From positions 54,164 through 118,163 of the forward strand of contig NZ_JAHWFK010000057.1 of NCBI RefSeq assembly GCF_019710575.1: a DNA stretch of 64,000 bases, read 5' to 3'. The notes under the pieces are model-generated. The model ran no database searches, was not told the origin of the DNA, and saw nothing but the letters and a program-made list of their open reading frames with translations. Numbering within the stretch: the first letter of the stretch is position 1; the number at the start of each line of letters is the position of its first letter. Shown piece by piece: positions 52,275-61,051 of this stretch. Made by a program: the position numbers and the translations under genes. Origin of the DNA: Paractinoplanes polyasparticus (GTDB lineage: Bacteria > Actinomycetota > Actinomycetes > Mycobacteriales > Micromonosporaceae).

Positions 52275-53143
52275 CCGGGGCACTGCTGGACCTTGCCGAG
52301 CTGGCCGTCCGCGCCGAGGTGCCCGTCGAGCGGTTACGGCACTACGCCGAGGCCGGGCTGTTGCCGCCGGCCCGCCGCGACGGTGACCTGTTCGGCTACC
52401 TGCCCGGGGAGGTGAGCGCCGCGCGGATGCTGGCTGGTGCCGACGGTCTCGGCCTCGACACCGGCACGCTGGCCATGCTGGCCGCCACCTGGCGGGACAG
52501 CGACTGTGGCCGCACTCAGCAGCAGCTGGCGGCCGCGGTCACCGCCCGGCTCAATCAGGTGCAAGCCGATATCGCCGCACAGACTGGGCAGGCCGTCGAA
52601 GCCGGTCCGGGCACCACCCGCTGGGCGACGAAGCTCGGTCAGAGCGTGTCGCTGGCCGAGGACGCGGCCCGGCTTCAGGCGGTGTCGGCCGCCCTGACGA
52701 CGGCAAAGCACGACGAGCCGTGCGGGGATGACTGTGGCTGTACCTCCGCGCTGGCCGCGGCGGGCACGACCTACCACTTCCCGCACGAGGCCACCTCCGG
52801 TGAGGCGGCATTGGCCTGTGACCTGGTCGCTGACGGCGGTGACGCACATCATCGGATCGGCGTGTGGCAGCAGGTCCTCACCCGCGTCGAACGCCGCGAC
52901 CCGCTGCCGGACACACCGGACGGGGTGCAACTGCGGTTTCCGTTCGACGTCGAGCTCGCCGGCACCCTGGCCGGGCTCGCCGCTGCGGAGTACCGGTGCT
53001 GCTCGTTCGGCAGCTACACCCTCGTCATCGACGGCACCGGCCTGCGCCTGGAGGTCCGCATGCCCGGCGAAGCCGCCGGCATGCTCGCCGCAGTCGTCGG
53101 CCTGCCCGACGGGGAGGCCAGTGATGCAGCGAATCAGCCGTGA
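52271..53143 (+). CDS. MerR-family regulator fused to ECC-motif domain
   Basis: In this 290-residue protein, residues 6-75 are a MerR winged helix ('LAVRAEVPVERLRHYAEAGLLPPARR', 'FGYLPGEVSAARML'). Residues 80-145 form a helix. Residues 151-157 read CGDDCGC. Residues 215-275 repeat the ECC-type domain of the upstream gene (E240, C243-C244). Two separate Cys groups suggest two metal sites. The dimerisation helix lacks the usual MerR Hg ligands. It likely senses the metal handled by the stand-alone ECC protein and regulates this operon. Confidence 0.7.
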   Translation: MTGALLDLAELAVRAEVPVERLRHYAEAGLLPPARRDGDLFGYLPGEVSAARMLAGADGLGLDTGTLAMLAATWRDSDCGRTQQQLAAAVTARLNQVQADIAAQTGQAVEAGPGTTRWATKLGQSVSLAEDAARLQAVSAALTTAKHDEPCGDDCGCTSALAAAGTTYHFPHEATSGEAALACDLVADGGDAHHRIGVWQQVLTRVERRDPLPDTPDGVQLRFPFDVELAGTLAGLAAAEYRCCSFGSYTLVIDGTGLRLEVRMPGEAAGMLAAVVGLPDGEASDAANQP

Positions 53144-53471
53144 CGACCTGCGCGCCCTGCTCGCCGCCGACAGCGTCACCCTCATCGAGGCGCTACCCGC
53201 AGCGCACTACACCGCCGAGTACCTGCCGGGCGCAGTGAACCTGCGCGGTGATCTCACCGCCGGGCTGGTCGCCCAGTTGGCTCCGGACCCGGCTCGGACC
53301 GTGGTCACCTACTGCGCGGGCCCGTCGTGCGGCCGGTCCAAGGTCGCCGCCGCCGCATTCGGTCGGCTCGGCTACCGCGACGTGCGTGTCTACGAGGGCG
53401 GCAAGACTGACTGGGCCGCGTCGGGGCTGCCTTTTGAAGGCGACCGGGCCGTTGCGGGAGCGGCCCGGTGA
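53124..53471 (+). CDS. Rhodanese-domain sulfurtransferase
   Basis: ATG 53124, with GGGGAGG upstream, overlaps the MerR-ECC gene by 20 bases; the product has 115 residues. It is a single rhodanese fold: 'ISRDDLRALLAADSVTLIEAL', 'YLPGAVNL', active-site loop 'TYCAGPSCGRS' with C64 and C69, and 'VRVYEGGKTDWAASGLP'. Two Cys in the loop could allow disulfide or persulfide chemistry. In this context it might supply sulfide or handle metal thiolates. Confidence 0.8.
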   Translation: MQRISRDDLRALLAADSVTLIEALPAAHYTAEYLPGAVNLRGDLTAGLVAQLAPDPARTVVTYCAGPSCGRSKVAAAAFGRLGYRDVRVYEGGKTDWAASGLPFEGDRAVAGAAR

Positions 53472-53914
53472 GCGCGGCGGAGCAAGCCGGACTGCGCACC
53501 GGCGAGGTCGCCGAACAGGCCGGCGTCAACATCCAGACGCTGCGCTACTACGAACGCCGGGGCCTGCTGGCCGAACCGCACCGGTCGAACGGTGGGCACC
53601 GGCTCTACCCGCCGGACACGGTCGCCCTGCTCAACGTGATCAAGGCAGCGCAGCGGCTCGGGTTCACCCTCGACGAGGTCGCCGACCTGCTCGACGCGGG
53701 CCGCCGCCGCCACCCGAGCCCGGACCTGCGCGAGCGGGCCATCGGCAAGATCGCCGAGATCGACCAGAAGATCGCCGACCTCACCACCATCCGCGCCTCG
53801 CTCACCGAGGTCGTCGATGCCCGCTGCGACAGCCTCACCAACTGCACCTGCGCCGACTGCCCGATCCCGTACCTGACCATTGGCACCACCAGACCCTCCG
53901 GAGACCGAGCGTGA
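53468..53914 (+). CDS. MerR-family metal-responsive regulator
   Basis: GTG 53468 overlaps the rhodanese stop; the product has 148 residues. It is a canonical MerR: 'RTGEVAEQAGVNIQTLRYYERRGLLAEPHRSNGGHRLYP', 'LGFTLDEVADLLD', a dimerisation helix, then C120, C126, C128 and C131 ('RCDSLTNCTCADCPIPYL'). Classical mercuric MerR uses one Cys at the helix start and two after it. Here the helix-start position is not Cys, while four lie at the end, so the site may be rebuilt. It probably regulates the MerT-like gene with which it overlaps. Confidence 0.8.
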   Translation: MSAAEQAGLRTGEVAEQAGVNIQTLRYYERRGLLAEPHRSNGGHRLYPPDTVALLNVIKAAQRLGFTLDEVADLLDAGRRRHPSPDLRERAIGKIAEIDQKIADLTTIRASLTEVVDARCDSLTNCTCADCPIPYLTIGTTRPSGDRA

Positions 53915-54231
53915 GCCAGCCCTTGCCGTCACCCTCCTCCACCGGCCACTCCGAGCTGGGGATCGACAACGCGCCACCGCGGCGCAGCAAGGTCACCGGC
54001 GGGCTCGCCGCGCTGGCCTGCGCCGCCTGCTGCGCCCTGCCGCTCCTCATCGCCGCGGGCGTGCTCACCGGCGCCGGCGCGGCGATCCTGGAGCGGACCC
54101 TGCTCGCCGTCGCGGCCGGCCTGGCCGTGCTCGCGCTGAGCATGTGGTGGCTCCACCGCCGCCGCAACGCCCGACGCACCGCCGCGGCGGGCACCGGGTG
54201 CGGTTGTGGCGGCGCAGGGTGCGGCGGCTGA
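53911..54231 (+). CDS. MerT/MerF-like small mercury transporter
   Basis: GTG 53911 overlaps the MerR stop; the product has 106 residues with two membrane helices. The first carries vicinal thiols (C37, C40, C41 in 'ACAACCALPLLIAAG'), as in Mer inner-membrane Hg(II) carriers. The C-terminus is basic then Cys-rich ('GCGCGGAGC', C97, C99, C104), a likely cytosolic hand-over site. No merA reductase is in the window. The cargo could be Hg(II) or another thiophilic ion. Confidence 0.65.
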   Translation: MSQPLPSPSSTGHSELGIDNAPPRRSKVTGGLAALACAACCALPLLIAAGVLTGAGAAILERTLLAVAAGLAVLALSMWWLHRRRNARRTAAAGTGCGCGGAGCGG

Positions 54232-54295
54232 ACCGCAGCCGACGCAGCACAGCCCCTACCAGTTCCGCGCCCCACCGATGTGCTGCGATACGCCC

Positions 54296-54628
54296 ATGAC
54301 GATCATCCGATCCATCCTGCTGTTCGTCGCCGCCGCCATCGCCGAGATCGGCGGCGCCTGGCTCATCTGGCAAGGCATCCGCGAACACAAAGGCCTGCTC
54401 TGGATCGGCGCCGGCATCGCCGCCCTCGGCGCCTACGGATTCGTCGCCACCCTCCAACCGGACGCCAACTTCGGCCGGATCCTCGCCGCCTACGGCGGCA
54501 TCTTCGTCGCCGGCTCCCTCGCCTGGGGCGTCGTCGTCGACAAGTTCCGCCCCGACCGCTACGACCTGATCGGTGCCGCCATCTGCCTGATCGGCGTCGT
54601 GGTGATCATGTACGCGCCCCGACGTTGA
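54296..54628 (+). CDS. YnfA-family membrane protein
   Basis: This 110-residue protein has four membrane segments ('SILLFVAAAIAEIGGAWLIWQGI', 'LLWIGAGIAALGAYGFVATL', 'ILAAYGGIFVAGSLAWGVVVD', 'DLIGAAICLIGVVVIMY'). The length and pattern fit the YnfA (UPF0060) family of the small drug/metabolite transporter superfamily. It ends the plus-strand metal block, convergent with the flavoprotein operon. Confidence 0.85.
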   Translation: MTIIRSILLFVAAAIAEIGGAWLIWQGIREHKGLLWIGAGIAALGAYGFVATLQPDANFGRILAAYGGIFVAGSLAWGVVVDKFRPDRYDLIGAAICLIGVVVIMYAPRR

Positions 54629-54707
54629 TGTGCACTGCGCCTCGCTTCGAGGATCACGAAGCGGCGCCCGGCCGCCGCGCCCAGCTGCATGCCGGCATGG
54701 AGGTGTG

Positions 54708-56222
54708 TCAGCAGCAGCGTCCGGCGGCGGAGGGGGTGAGGCTGATCAGTCCGGCGACGCTGGGCAGGGCGCCGGGCTCATCGTTGAAGGCGGCGATCTG
54801 CAGGGCGGTCCGGGGGTCCAGGCCGATTTGGGCGGCGGCGGCGCGTACGGCCTCGCTGGCGCCGGCAGCGGTGGGCAACAGGGCGATCGTGGCGGTCGCG
54901 AGAGCGGTGGGCACGTCGGGGTCGACGCCGAAACGGGCGGCGATGTCACGGGAGGCCTGTTCGGCGCCGAGTCCCGTGCTGCACACGCCGGTGTCGGGGA
55001 GGTCGAGCTGGATTTCTTCGGCGTCGTCGAAGTCGCCGACCAGAGCGGCGGCGATCGAGCGGACCTGTTCGTAGCCGACGGTCATGAGGAACGTCGGGGC
55101 CCGTCCGTAGGACTTCATGCCGACGGCGTAGTAGTTCGGTTCGGGGTGAGTGAGCTCGGCGTAGCCGTGGGGCGTGATGGCGCTGCGGGAGTTCTCGTTC
55201 GGGTCGATGAGTTCGGCGAGGGTACGGGTGCAGCCCAGGATCGGGTCGAGGTCGAGGCGCAGTTCGCCGGCGATGCTGTGGTCGGGCCGGAAGCCGGTGG
55301 CGGCCACGACCCGCTCGGTGGTGACAGTGCGCCCGTCGATGGCGGTCAGCTGAAGGCCCGTGCCGGCCCGGGTGACGGTGTGCACGCCGAAGCCTTCGAG
55401 CAGGGTGACGTGGCCGGTCTCGAGCAGGGTTCGCAGGCCGTTACCCAGCGCACCGCGGTCGGGTAGCTGGTCGGTGTCATCCTCACCGAGGGCAGCTGCG
55501 GCGGTGCCACGCAGCGCCCACGTGATTCGGGTGCCGGTCGTGGTTTCGGCCAGGCGGGAAAGAGTCAGCAGTGTGTTGGCGGCGGAGTGCCCGGAGCCGA
55601 CCACAAGGGTGTGCCGGCCGGCGTGTGTGTCGTGGTCGGTGCCGAGTACGTCGGGCAGGGCGTGGTCGATGAGGTCGGTGAGGTCGTGTTCGCCGTGGGC
55701 GGGCAGGCCGTTGACGCCGAGCGGGTTCGGGGTGTTCCAGGTGCCGGAGGCGTCAATGACGGCGCTGGCGAGCAGATCTTCGCCGTCGGCCAGACGCAAC
55801 ACGAACGGCAGGTCGGCGCGTCCGTCGGTGCGGACCTTGTCGAGGCTGGTGCGGCTGATCGCGACCACCCGGGTGTCGCAGCGCAGGCGGCCGGTGATCG
55901 CGGCTGTCTTGGCCAGGGGTTGCAGATAGTTCTCGACCAGTTGCCCGCCGGTGGGCACAGTGTCGTCATCGGGTGCGGCCCAGCCGGCAGTGTCGAGCAG
56001 GCGGCGTGCGGCGGGGTCAATGTTGTACCGCCACGGGCTGAACAGCGACACGTGCGCCCAGGCGCGGACCGACGCGGCAACGGCGCTGCCGGCCTCGAGG
56101 ATGAGGAACGGCACCTCCCGCTCGTGCAGGTGCGCGGCGGCGGCCAGGCCGACGGGGCCGGCGCCGATCACCACGACCGGAAGGTCCTGCGGCGCGGTCG
56201 CGTCGAGAATGTCGCTGCTCAT
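54708..56222 (-). CDS. FAD-dependent monooxygenase with C-terminal extension and CC tail
   Basis: ATG 56222 (AGGAG upstream, overlapping the MFS stop) gives 504 residues; a longer frame runs antisense-free only through the MFS gene and is not real. FAD site 'VVVIGAGPVGLAAAAHL', 'VSLFSPWRYNIDPAARRLL', second nucleotide site 'TLVVGSGHSAANTLLTL', and 'AATGFRPDHS'. From about residue 415 there is an extra helical domain absent from the paralogue at 57.5 kb ('DPDVPTALATATIALLPTAAG'). The protein ends in GRCC. Last gene of the seven-gene ars operon; probably oxidises a trivalent arsenical or thiol conjugate. Confidence 0.7.
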   Translation of the reverse strand: MSSDILDATAPQDLPVVVIGAGPVGLAAAAHLHEREVPFLILEAGSAVAASVRAWAHVSLFSPWRYNIDPAARRLLDTAGWAAPDDDTVPTGGQLVENYLQPLAKTAAITGRLRCDTRVVAISRTSLDKVRTDGRADLPFVLRLADGEDLLASAVIDASGTWNTPNPLGVNGLPAHGEHDLTDLIDHALPDVLGTDHDTHAGRHTLVVGSGHSAANTLLTLSRLAETTTGTRITWALRGTAAAALGEDDTDQLPDRGALGNGLRTLLETGHVTLLEGFGVHTVTRAGTGLQLTAIDGRTVTTERVVAATGFRPDHSIAGELRLDLDPILGCTRTLAELIDPNENSRSAITPHGYAELTHPEPNYYAVGMKSYGRAPTFLMTVGYEQVRSIAAALVGDFDDAEEIQLDLPDTGVCSTGLGAEQASRDIAARFGVDPDVPTALATATIALLPTAAGASEAVRAAAAQIGLDPRTALQIAAFNDEPGALPSVAGLISLTPSAAGRCC

Positions 56223-57496
56223 GAAGGTGTCTCCTGGACGTCGGTAGTTTCCGGTCGATAGCGGGGGTAGGCGCTGGTGGCCCACAGGGTCCCGGCGGCG
56301 AGCGCGCACAATGCCGCGGTGGTGACCAGGACGCTGGTGTAGCTGCCGGAGCGGGCGTGCAGTGCAGCCGCGGCGAGCGGGGTGCCGGCTTTGGCGATGG
56401 TCATGGGCACCACGATGGTGCCGGCGATGGTGGCGTACCGGCGGGTGTCGTAGCGGTCGGCGAGCAGCACCGGTTTGGCGATGGCGGAAACGCCGAAGCC
56501 GAGCCCGAACCCGATGACGGCGGCGATGACCGCGATGGCGTTGCGTCCGATGAACGGCAGCAGGCCGATCGCCAGGGCCTGGACGGCGAAGATGACGGCG
56601 ACCACGGAACTGGTGCGGTAGCGGCGTTGCAGTCCGGTGGTGGCCAGACGTCCGGCCACCGACAGGATCCCGAACAGCCCGGCGGTGCCGGCGGCGAAGG
56701 TGGCCGTATGTCCCCAGCTCGTCAGCGCGGCGATCAGGTGCACAGTCACGATGCTGATGGCTGCCATGTTGGTGGTGAAGCTGACCGTCAGGAGCCAGAA
56801 GACCCGATCGGTGAAGACGGCCCGCAGGCGTACGGCAGGCTGCTTTGCTTCTCGGGAAGTCTGTAGATGGCGGGGAGCAGCTCGCAGGACGATGGCGTGC
56901 AGCGGTGTGGTCAGCAAGGCCTGAATGGTGGCGAGCACGAGCAGGGCGGTACGCCAGCCGTGCTGGTCGACCAGCCACCCGGTCAGCGGCAGGAAAATCG
57001 TGCTCGCGAAGCCGGCCACGACAGTCAACGCCAGCAACGCCGAGGACCGGCGGCCCGGGGTGTGCCAGGCGATGATGACCGCGAACGCCGCCTCGTACAG
57101 ACAGGCGGCCGACGCGATGCCGATGCCGATCTGCACCGCGTACAACTGGCCGAGGGTCTGCACCTGCGACCACGCCACCAGCAGCAATGTGCCGACCAGC
57201 GAACCCGCAGTCATCAGCGCCCGGCCCCCGTGACGGTCGAGCCACCGCCCGACCGGAACGGCCAGAGCGGCCGAGGCCAGCACCGAAGCGGTGAAAGTGC
57301 CGGTAACCGCCGTAGTGGACGTCTTCAGATCGGCGGCGAGCGGCACCAGGAAGACGGCGAAGGCGTAGTAGAGGGTGCCGTAGCCGACCGTCTGAGTGAC
57401 CGCGAGCGCGGCGACGATGCCCTTGGCCCGGCCGGAGTCGCGTTCGCGGTGGCCGCCGGCTGTGGAGCCGACGGCCACCGTAGGAGGAGATGTCAC
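56219..57496 (-). CDS. MFS transporter of the ars operon
   Basis: This 425-residue protein has 12 predicted membrane segments and MFS signs: 'GRWLDRHGGRALMTAG' (loop 2-3 motif) and the 'LVDQHGWRTALLVLATIQALLT' helix. It is sandwiched between two paralogous flavin monooxygenases, with a four-base gap before and an ATGA overlap after. MFS pumps in ars operons (for example ArsK or ArsJ types) export arsenicals or arseno-sugars. The sequence does not tell which cargo. Confidence 0.8.
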   Translation of the reverse strand: MTSPPTVAVGSTAGGHRERDSGRAKGIVAALAVTQTVGYGTLYYAFAVFLVPLAADLKTSTTAVTGTFTASVLASAALAVPVGRWLDRHGGRALMTAGSLVGTLLLVAWSQVQTLGQLYAVQIGIGIASAACLYEAAFAVIIAWHTPGRRSSALLALTVVAGFASTIFLPLTGWLVDQHGWRTALLVLATIQALLTTPLHAIVLRAAPRHLQTSREAKQPAVRLRAVFTDRVFWLLTVSFTTNMAAISIVTVHLIAALTSWGHTATFAAGTAGLFGILSVAGRLATTGLQRRYRTSSVVAVIFAVQALAIGLLPFIGRNAIAVIAAVIGFGLGFGVSAIAKPVLLADRYDTRRYATIAGTIVVPMTIAKAGTPLAAAALHARSGSYTSVLVTTAALCALAAGTLWATSAYPRYRPETTDVQETPS

Positions 57497-57500
57497 TGCG

Positions 57501-58916
57501 TCAGCTGCAGCAGCCGGACTGCTCGTCGTTGCCGGACGGCACCGTGATCACCGCGAGCGGAGTACGGAGCAGCCCACCCGAGACGCCGGTCGCGAGACCC
57601 CGGCCAACCGACACCGGTTCGACCGCGGCGGGGGCGCCGCAGCAACCGCCGCCGGCGTCGATGGTGTCGCTGTCAAGGTCCTGGCTGCTGTTGCAGACCC
57701 CGGTCTCGGGCAGGTCCAGCTGCACGTCGCGGGCGGCCGCCCAGTCGCCGTCGAGGGCCGCGACCACGGAGCGGGCCTGCTCGTAGCCGGTGGCGAGCAG
57801 GAACGTGGGTGCGCGGCCGTACGACTTGACGCCGATGGCGTAGTAGCCCGGCTCCGGGTGAGTGAGTTCGTCGGCGCCGTGCGGCGGGACGGTGCCGCAG
57901 GAGTGCTCGTTCGGGTCGATCAGCGGGGCGAGCGCGCGGGTGGAGCCCATGATCGGGTCGAGGTCGAGGCGCAGCTCGCCGACGATGCCGTGGTCGGGCC
58001 GGAAACCGGTGGCTCCCACGATCCGGTCGGCGGTGATCGTGCGGGTGCCGTCGGATACCTCCACACCGTCGGGGCCGGCGGTCACGGCTTGGACGCTGAA
58101 GCCGGTGAGGAGGGTGATGGCGCCGGATTCGACGTGCTCGCGTAGCCGGGTGCCCAGGGCGCCACGGGCCGGGAGCGTGTCGGCGGTCTCGCCGCCGTAG
58201 GTGCGAGCCGGGGTGGCCGCGCGGATCGCCCAGGTCACGGTGGTGCCGGGCTCCTGCTCGGCGAGCTCGGCCAGGTTCAGCAGGGTGTTGGCGGCCGAGT
58301 GACCGGCGCCGACGACGAGGGTGCGGCGGCCGGCGAAGCGGTCCCGGTCGCGGCCCAGCACGTCGGGCAGCGCGCTTTCGACGTACGCGGTGGCTTCGGT
58401 CTCGCCGTGGGCGGGGATCCCGGAGGCGCCGAGCACGTTGGGGGTGCCCCAGGTGCCGGAGGCGTCGATCACCGCCCGGGCCAGGACTTCCTCGCCGTTG
58501 GCGAGCCGGATCAGGTACGGGGTTTCGGCGCGGCCGGTGGTGCGGACCCGGTCGAGGCCGAGCCGGGTGACCGCAGTGACGCGGGCGTCGTAGCGCACAT
58601 GCGGCTTGAGGGCGGGCAGGTCAGCCAAGGGCTGCAGGTAGTCGGCGGCGAGCTGGGCGCCGGTGGGCAGCTTGTCGTCGTCGGGCCGGACCCAACCGGC
58701 GTCGGTCAGCAGCCGGGCCGCGACGGCGTCGATGTTGTAGCGCCACGGCGAGAACAGCCGCACGTGGCCCCACTGACGGACGGCGGCGGCGGGGCTGTCA
58801 CCGGCTTCGAGGACGAGGAAGGCGATGCCACGGTCGGCAAGGTGCGCGGCGGCGGCGAGGCCGACGGGCCCGGCACCGATGACGGCGACGGGCAGGTGGT
58901 CGAGCTGGGTGGTCAC
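57501..58916 (-). CDS. FAD-dependent monooxygenase, paralogue with Cys-pair tail
   Basis: This 471-residue protein is strongly similar to the 54.7-kb flavoprotein along about 400 residues: 'VAVIGAGPVGLAAAAHLADRG', 'VRLFSPWRYNIDAVAARLL', 'VVGAGHSAANTLLNL', 'GATGFRPDHGIVGELRLDLDPIMG'. After 'DLPETGVCNS' the tail carries 'GGGCCGAP' and ends GCCS, with two vicinal Cys pairs. Such thiol tails are expected to bind As(III) or hand it to a partner. Two copies in one operon suggest consecutive oxidations or two substrates. Confidence 0.75.
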   Translation of the reverse strand: MTTQLDHLPVAVIGAGPVGLAAAAHLADRGIAFLVLEAGDSPAAAVRQWGHVRLFSPWRYNIDAVAARLLTDAGWVRPDDDKLPTGAQLAADYLQPLADLPALKPHVRYDARVTAVTRLGLDRVRTTGRAETPYLIRLANGEEVLARAVIDASGTWGTPNVLGASGIPAHGETEATAYVESALPDVLGRDRDRFAGRRTLVVGAGHSAANTLLNLAELAEQEPGTTVTWAIRAATPARTYGGETADTLPARGALGTRLREHVESGAITLLTGFSVQAVTAGPDGVEVSDGTRTITADRIVGATGFRPDHGIVGELRLDLDPIMGSTRALAPLIDPNEHSCGTVPPHGADELTHPEPGYYAIGVKSYGRAPTFLLATGYEQARSVVAALDGDWAAARDVQLDLPETGVCNSSQDLDSDTIDAGGGCCGAPAAVEPVSVGRGLATGVSGGLLRTPLAVITVPSGNDEQSGCCS

Positions 58917-58949
58917 GAGTGGAACTCCTGTCTCAGGTGACGGCGGGGC

Positions 58950-59456
58950 TCAGTTGACGGCGCGGCTGCGGCGTTCGATGAAGACGACGTCACGCCACCG
59001 GTTTGCTTGGGCGTGATGCCGGCCGACCCGTTCGCGGATGCCGACGGTGCGGAAACCGCAGGCGTGGTGCAGGGCGAGGCTGGCGGTGTTCTCCGGGAAG
59101 ACCCCGGATTGGATGGTCCAGATGCCGGCGGCTTCGGTGCCGGCGATCAGCGCCTCGAGCAGCGCGCGGGCAACACCTTGGCCGCGGGCGGCCGGGTCGA
59201 CGTAGACGGAGTGCTCGACCACCCCGGCGTAAACCGGGCGGGAGGACACGGCCGAGATGGCCACCCAGCCACGGACGGTGCCGGTCTCGTCGACCGCGAC
59301 CAGCCGATGGTGGGGCAGTTTCCCGGCGTCGAACGCCTCCCACGAGGGTGCGGTGTCCTCGAAGCTGGCGTTGCCGCTGTCCATGCCGGCCTGGTAGATG
59401 GCCAGGACCGCTGTGGCGTCGCCGGCCGTCATCGCCCGGATCGTCACGGCGCTCAC
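58950..59456 (-). CDS. arsN1: GNAT acetyltransferase, ArsN1-like (arsinothricin resistance)
   Basis: GTG 59456 overlaps the ArsR stop; the product has 168 residues. It has the GNAT fold of the phosphinothricin/arsinothricin acetyltransferase group: 'IRAMTAGDATAVLAIYQAGMDSGNASFEDTAPSW', acetyl-CoA loop 'YVDPAARGQGVARALLEALI', 'GVFPENTASLALHHACGFRTVGIRERVG'. ArsN1 N-acetylates the organoarsenical antibiotic arsinothricin. Placement after ArsR and before the flavoproteins supports an arsenic role. Phosphinothricin-type substrates are an alternative. Confidence 0.8.
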   Translation of the reverse strand: MSAVTIRAMTAGDATAVLAIYQAGMDSGNASFEDTAPSWEAFDAGKLPHHRLVAVDETGTVRGWVAISAVSSRPVYAGVVEHSVYVDPAARGQGVARALLEALIAGTEAAGIWTIQSGVFPENTASLALHHACGFRTVGIRERVGRHHAQANRWRDVVFIERRSRAVN

Positions 59457-59785
59457 GAGCATCCGCCGGCCGGGGTGGGAGCGGGACGGCCCATGACGAC
59501 GTCGGCTGCGGACGGGAAGCAGTCGACGCACCGGGTGTTGATCCGGTAGTGGCGGGCGTTGCCGACCTGCTCCACGAGCACGAACCGCACCTCGGTGAGG
59601 ATCTTCAGGTGCTGCGAGACGGTGGACTGGGCCAGCCCGGCCGCCGCCGTGATCTGCCCGACGCTCATCGGCTGCGCCTGGCGGGCCAGGTACTCCACGA
59701 TCTGGACCCGGCTCGGGTCGGCCAGGGCCCGGAACCAGGACGCATACTCCTCCGCGGTGCCGCGGTCCAATAGTTCGGCCACCAT
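59453..59785 (-). CDS. ArsR-family repressor of the ars operon
   Basis: This 110-residue winged helix ('FRALADPSRVQIVEYLARQAQPMSVGQITAAAGLAQSTVSQHLKILTE') has cysteines near the end at 86, 89 (CVDC) and 109. That C-terminal arrangement is one of the known independent ArsR As(III) site types. It overlaps the ArsN start by four bases and lies nine bases after the M28 peptidase gene, so it is embedded mid-operon, not at its head. Confidence 0.85.
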   Translation of the reverse strand: MVAELLDRGTAEEYASWFRALADPSRVQIVEYLARQAQPMSVGQITAAAGLAQSTVSQHLKILTEVRFVLVEQVGNARHYRINTRCVDCFPSAADVVMGRPAPTPAGGCS

Positions 59786-59794
59786 GCATCACCT

Positions 59795-61051
59795 TCATCG
59801 TTCATCGCCGATCAACGATGAAAGGGTAGCTGGTGCGTGAGCCGTCAGCCAGGCGGTGGCGACGACGAGGCGGGCGACGGCGGTCAGCGTGGTGGGCTCC
59901 ACGCGGTCGGCCGTGTCGGCCGGGCTGTGGTAGCCGGCCATGCCGGCGCCGATACCGACCGAGGCAAGTCCGGCGGCGGCGTAGCGGCGGTTGTCCGAGG
60001 CGACCGGACCGGCGGCCAGCGGCAGCCCGGTGTGCCGGCCGGCCTGGTCCAGCGCGGCCAGCAGGCCATGGGCGGGGCCGCCGGCCTCCACGGCAGCCGC
60101 CTCGCGCAATACCCCCGCGCCGTCGATGTTGATGACCAGAGGTGCCGCGTCGTCGTCGCGCAGCTGGGCGGCGTGCCGGGCCGAGCCGAGCGCGCCCACC
60201 TCTTCGGCGTCCAGCAACGCCACCGCGAAGCCGACGCCGTCCGGCAGCGCGGGGGCGAGGATCCGGGCCGCCTCGAGCACGACGGCGACGCCGCTGCCAT
60301 TGTCGGCCGCCGACGGCTGCCGCAGGCCAGGCAGGTCGCCGACACCGTCGTAATGCGCGGTCAACAGCAAGTCGGGACGACCCTGGTGCGCCGGGCGCCA
60401 CCGACCGAGAACATTGGCGGCGCGAACATCTACGCGCCGGATCGGCGCGTTCGCGGCCAGCCAGCCGGATCGGGCCTCAGCGAGCTGCCGCATCAGGGCG
60501 TGCGTGTCGCCGTCAACAGTGAGAATGGGCAACGGGCCGGGCGCCGAGCCGGCGAGCATCGTGTAGTGCCAGCCGTCCTCGTCGACGGTCCGGCCGATCA
60601 GCAGCCCGAGAGCGCCGTGGGCGTGTCCGTACGCCTCGAACAGGCTCATCCGGTCCGGGACGACGAGCCAGCAGCCGGCCGGGTCGCCCTGCCCCGCGGC
60701 GGCGAGACCGGCGCGGCGAAGCAGCGGCTCGTCGGCTGACGCCAGGTGAGGCAGAACCTCGCGGCCGAAGCGCAGGTGGCCCCCGGAGGTGCCGTCGCCC
60801 CAGGAGACGGCTGGTGCGGCGTACACCTCCGGCACGGCACTCACCGGGAAGATGTCCAGCCGTACGGTCGCGCCCAGGTCGGCGAGATGCCGGCCGAGCA
60901 GCACCCGAGCGGCGGCTCCGCCGGGCGTGCCGACCCGCCGCCCAGCCAGCGGGACATCCGCCAGGCCGGCGACCACAGCCGCCATGCGTAGCCCATCGAC
61001 GGCGGCCAGAAGCGGCTCCAGGTCGCCGGGCGCGATGGCCGGGCTGGTCAT
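59795..61051 (-). CDS. M28-family metallopeptidase (cytosolic)
   Basis: ATG 61051, overlapping the Cys-pair peptide stop (TGATG), gives 418 residues with no signal peptide. The Zn-aminopeptidase core has the M28 ligand pattern: 'LLLTAHYDGVGD' (His, then Asp-containing turn), 'SAADNGSGVAVVLEAARIL' (bridging Asp), 'LLDAEEVGALGSARHA' (Glu-Glu), 'NIDGAG' (Asp) and 'GYHSPADTADRV' (final His). An N-terminal half inserts a PA-like domain. M28 enzymes are usually secreted; a cytosolic one in an ars operon next to a Cys-rich peptide is notable. It may trim that peptide or cleave thiol-metal conjugates. Confidence 0.75.
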   Translation of the reverse strand: MTSPAIAPGDLEPLLAAVDGLRMAAVVAGLADVPLAGRRVGTPGGAAARVLLGRHLADLGATVRLDIFPVSAVPEVYAAPAVSWGDGTSGGHLRFGREVLPHLASADEPLLRRAGLAAAGQGDPAGCWLVVPDRMSLFEAYGHAHGALGLLIGRTVDEDGWHYTMLAGSAPGPLPILTVDGDTHALMRQLAEARSGWLAANAPIRRVDVRAANVLGRWRPAHQGRPDLLLTAHYDGVGDLPGLRQPSAADNGSGVAVVLEAARILAPALPDGVGFAVALLDAEEVGALGSARHAAQLRDDDAAPLVINIDGAGVLREAAAVEAGGPAHGLLAALDQAGRHTGLPLAAGPVASDNRRYAAAGLASVGIGAGMAGYHSPADTADRVEPTTLTAVARLVVATAWLTAHAPATLSSLIGDER

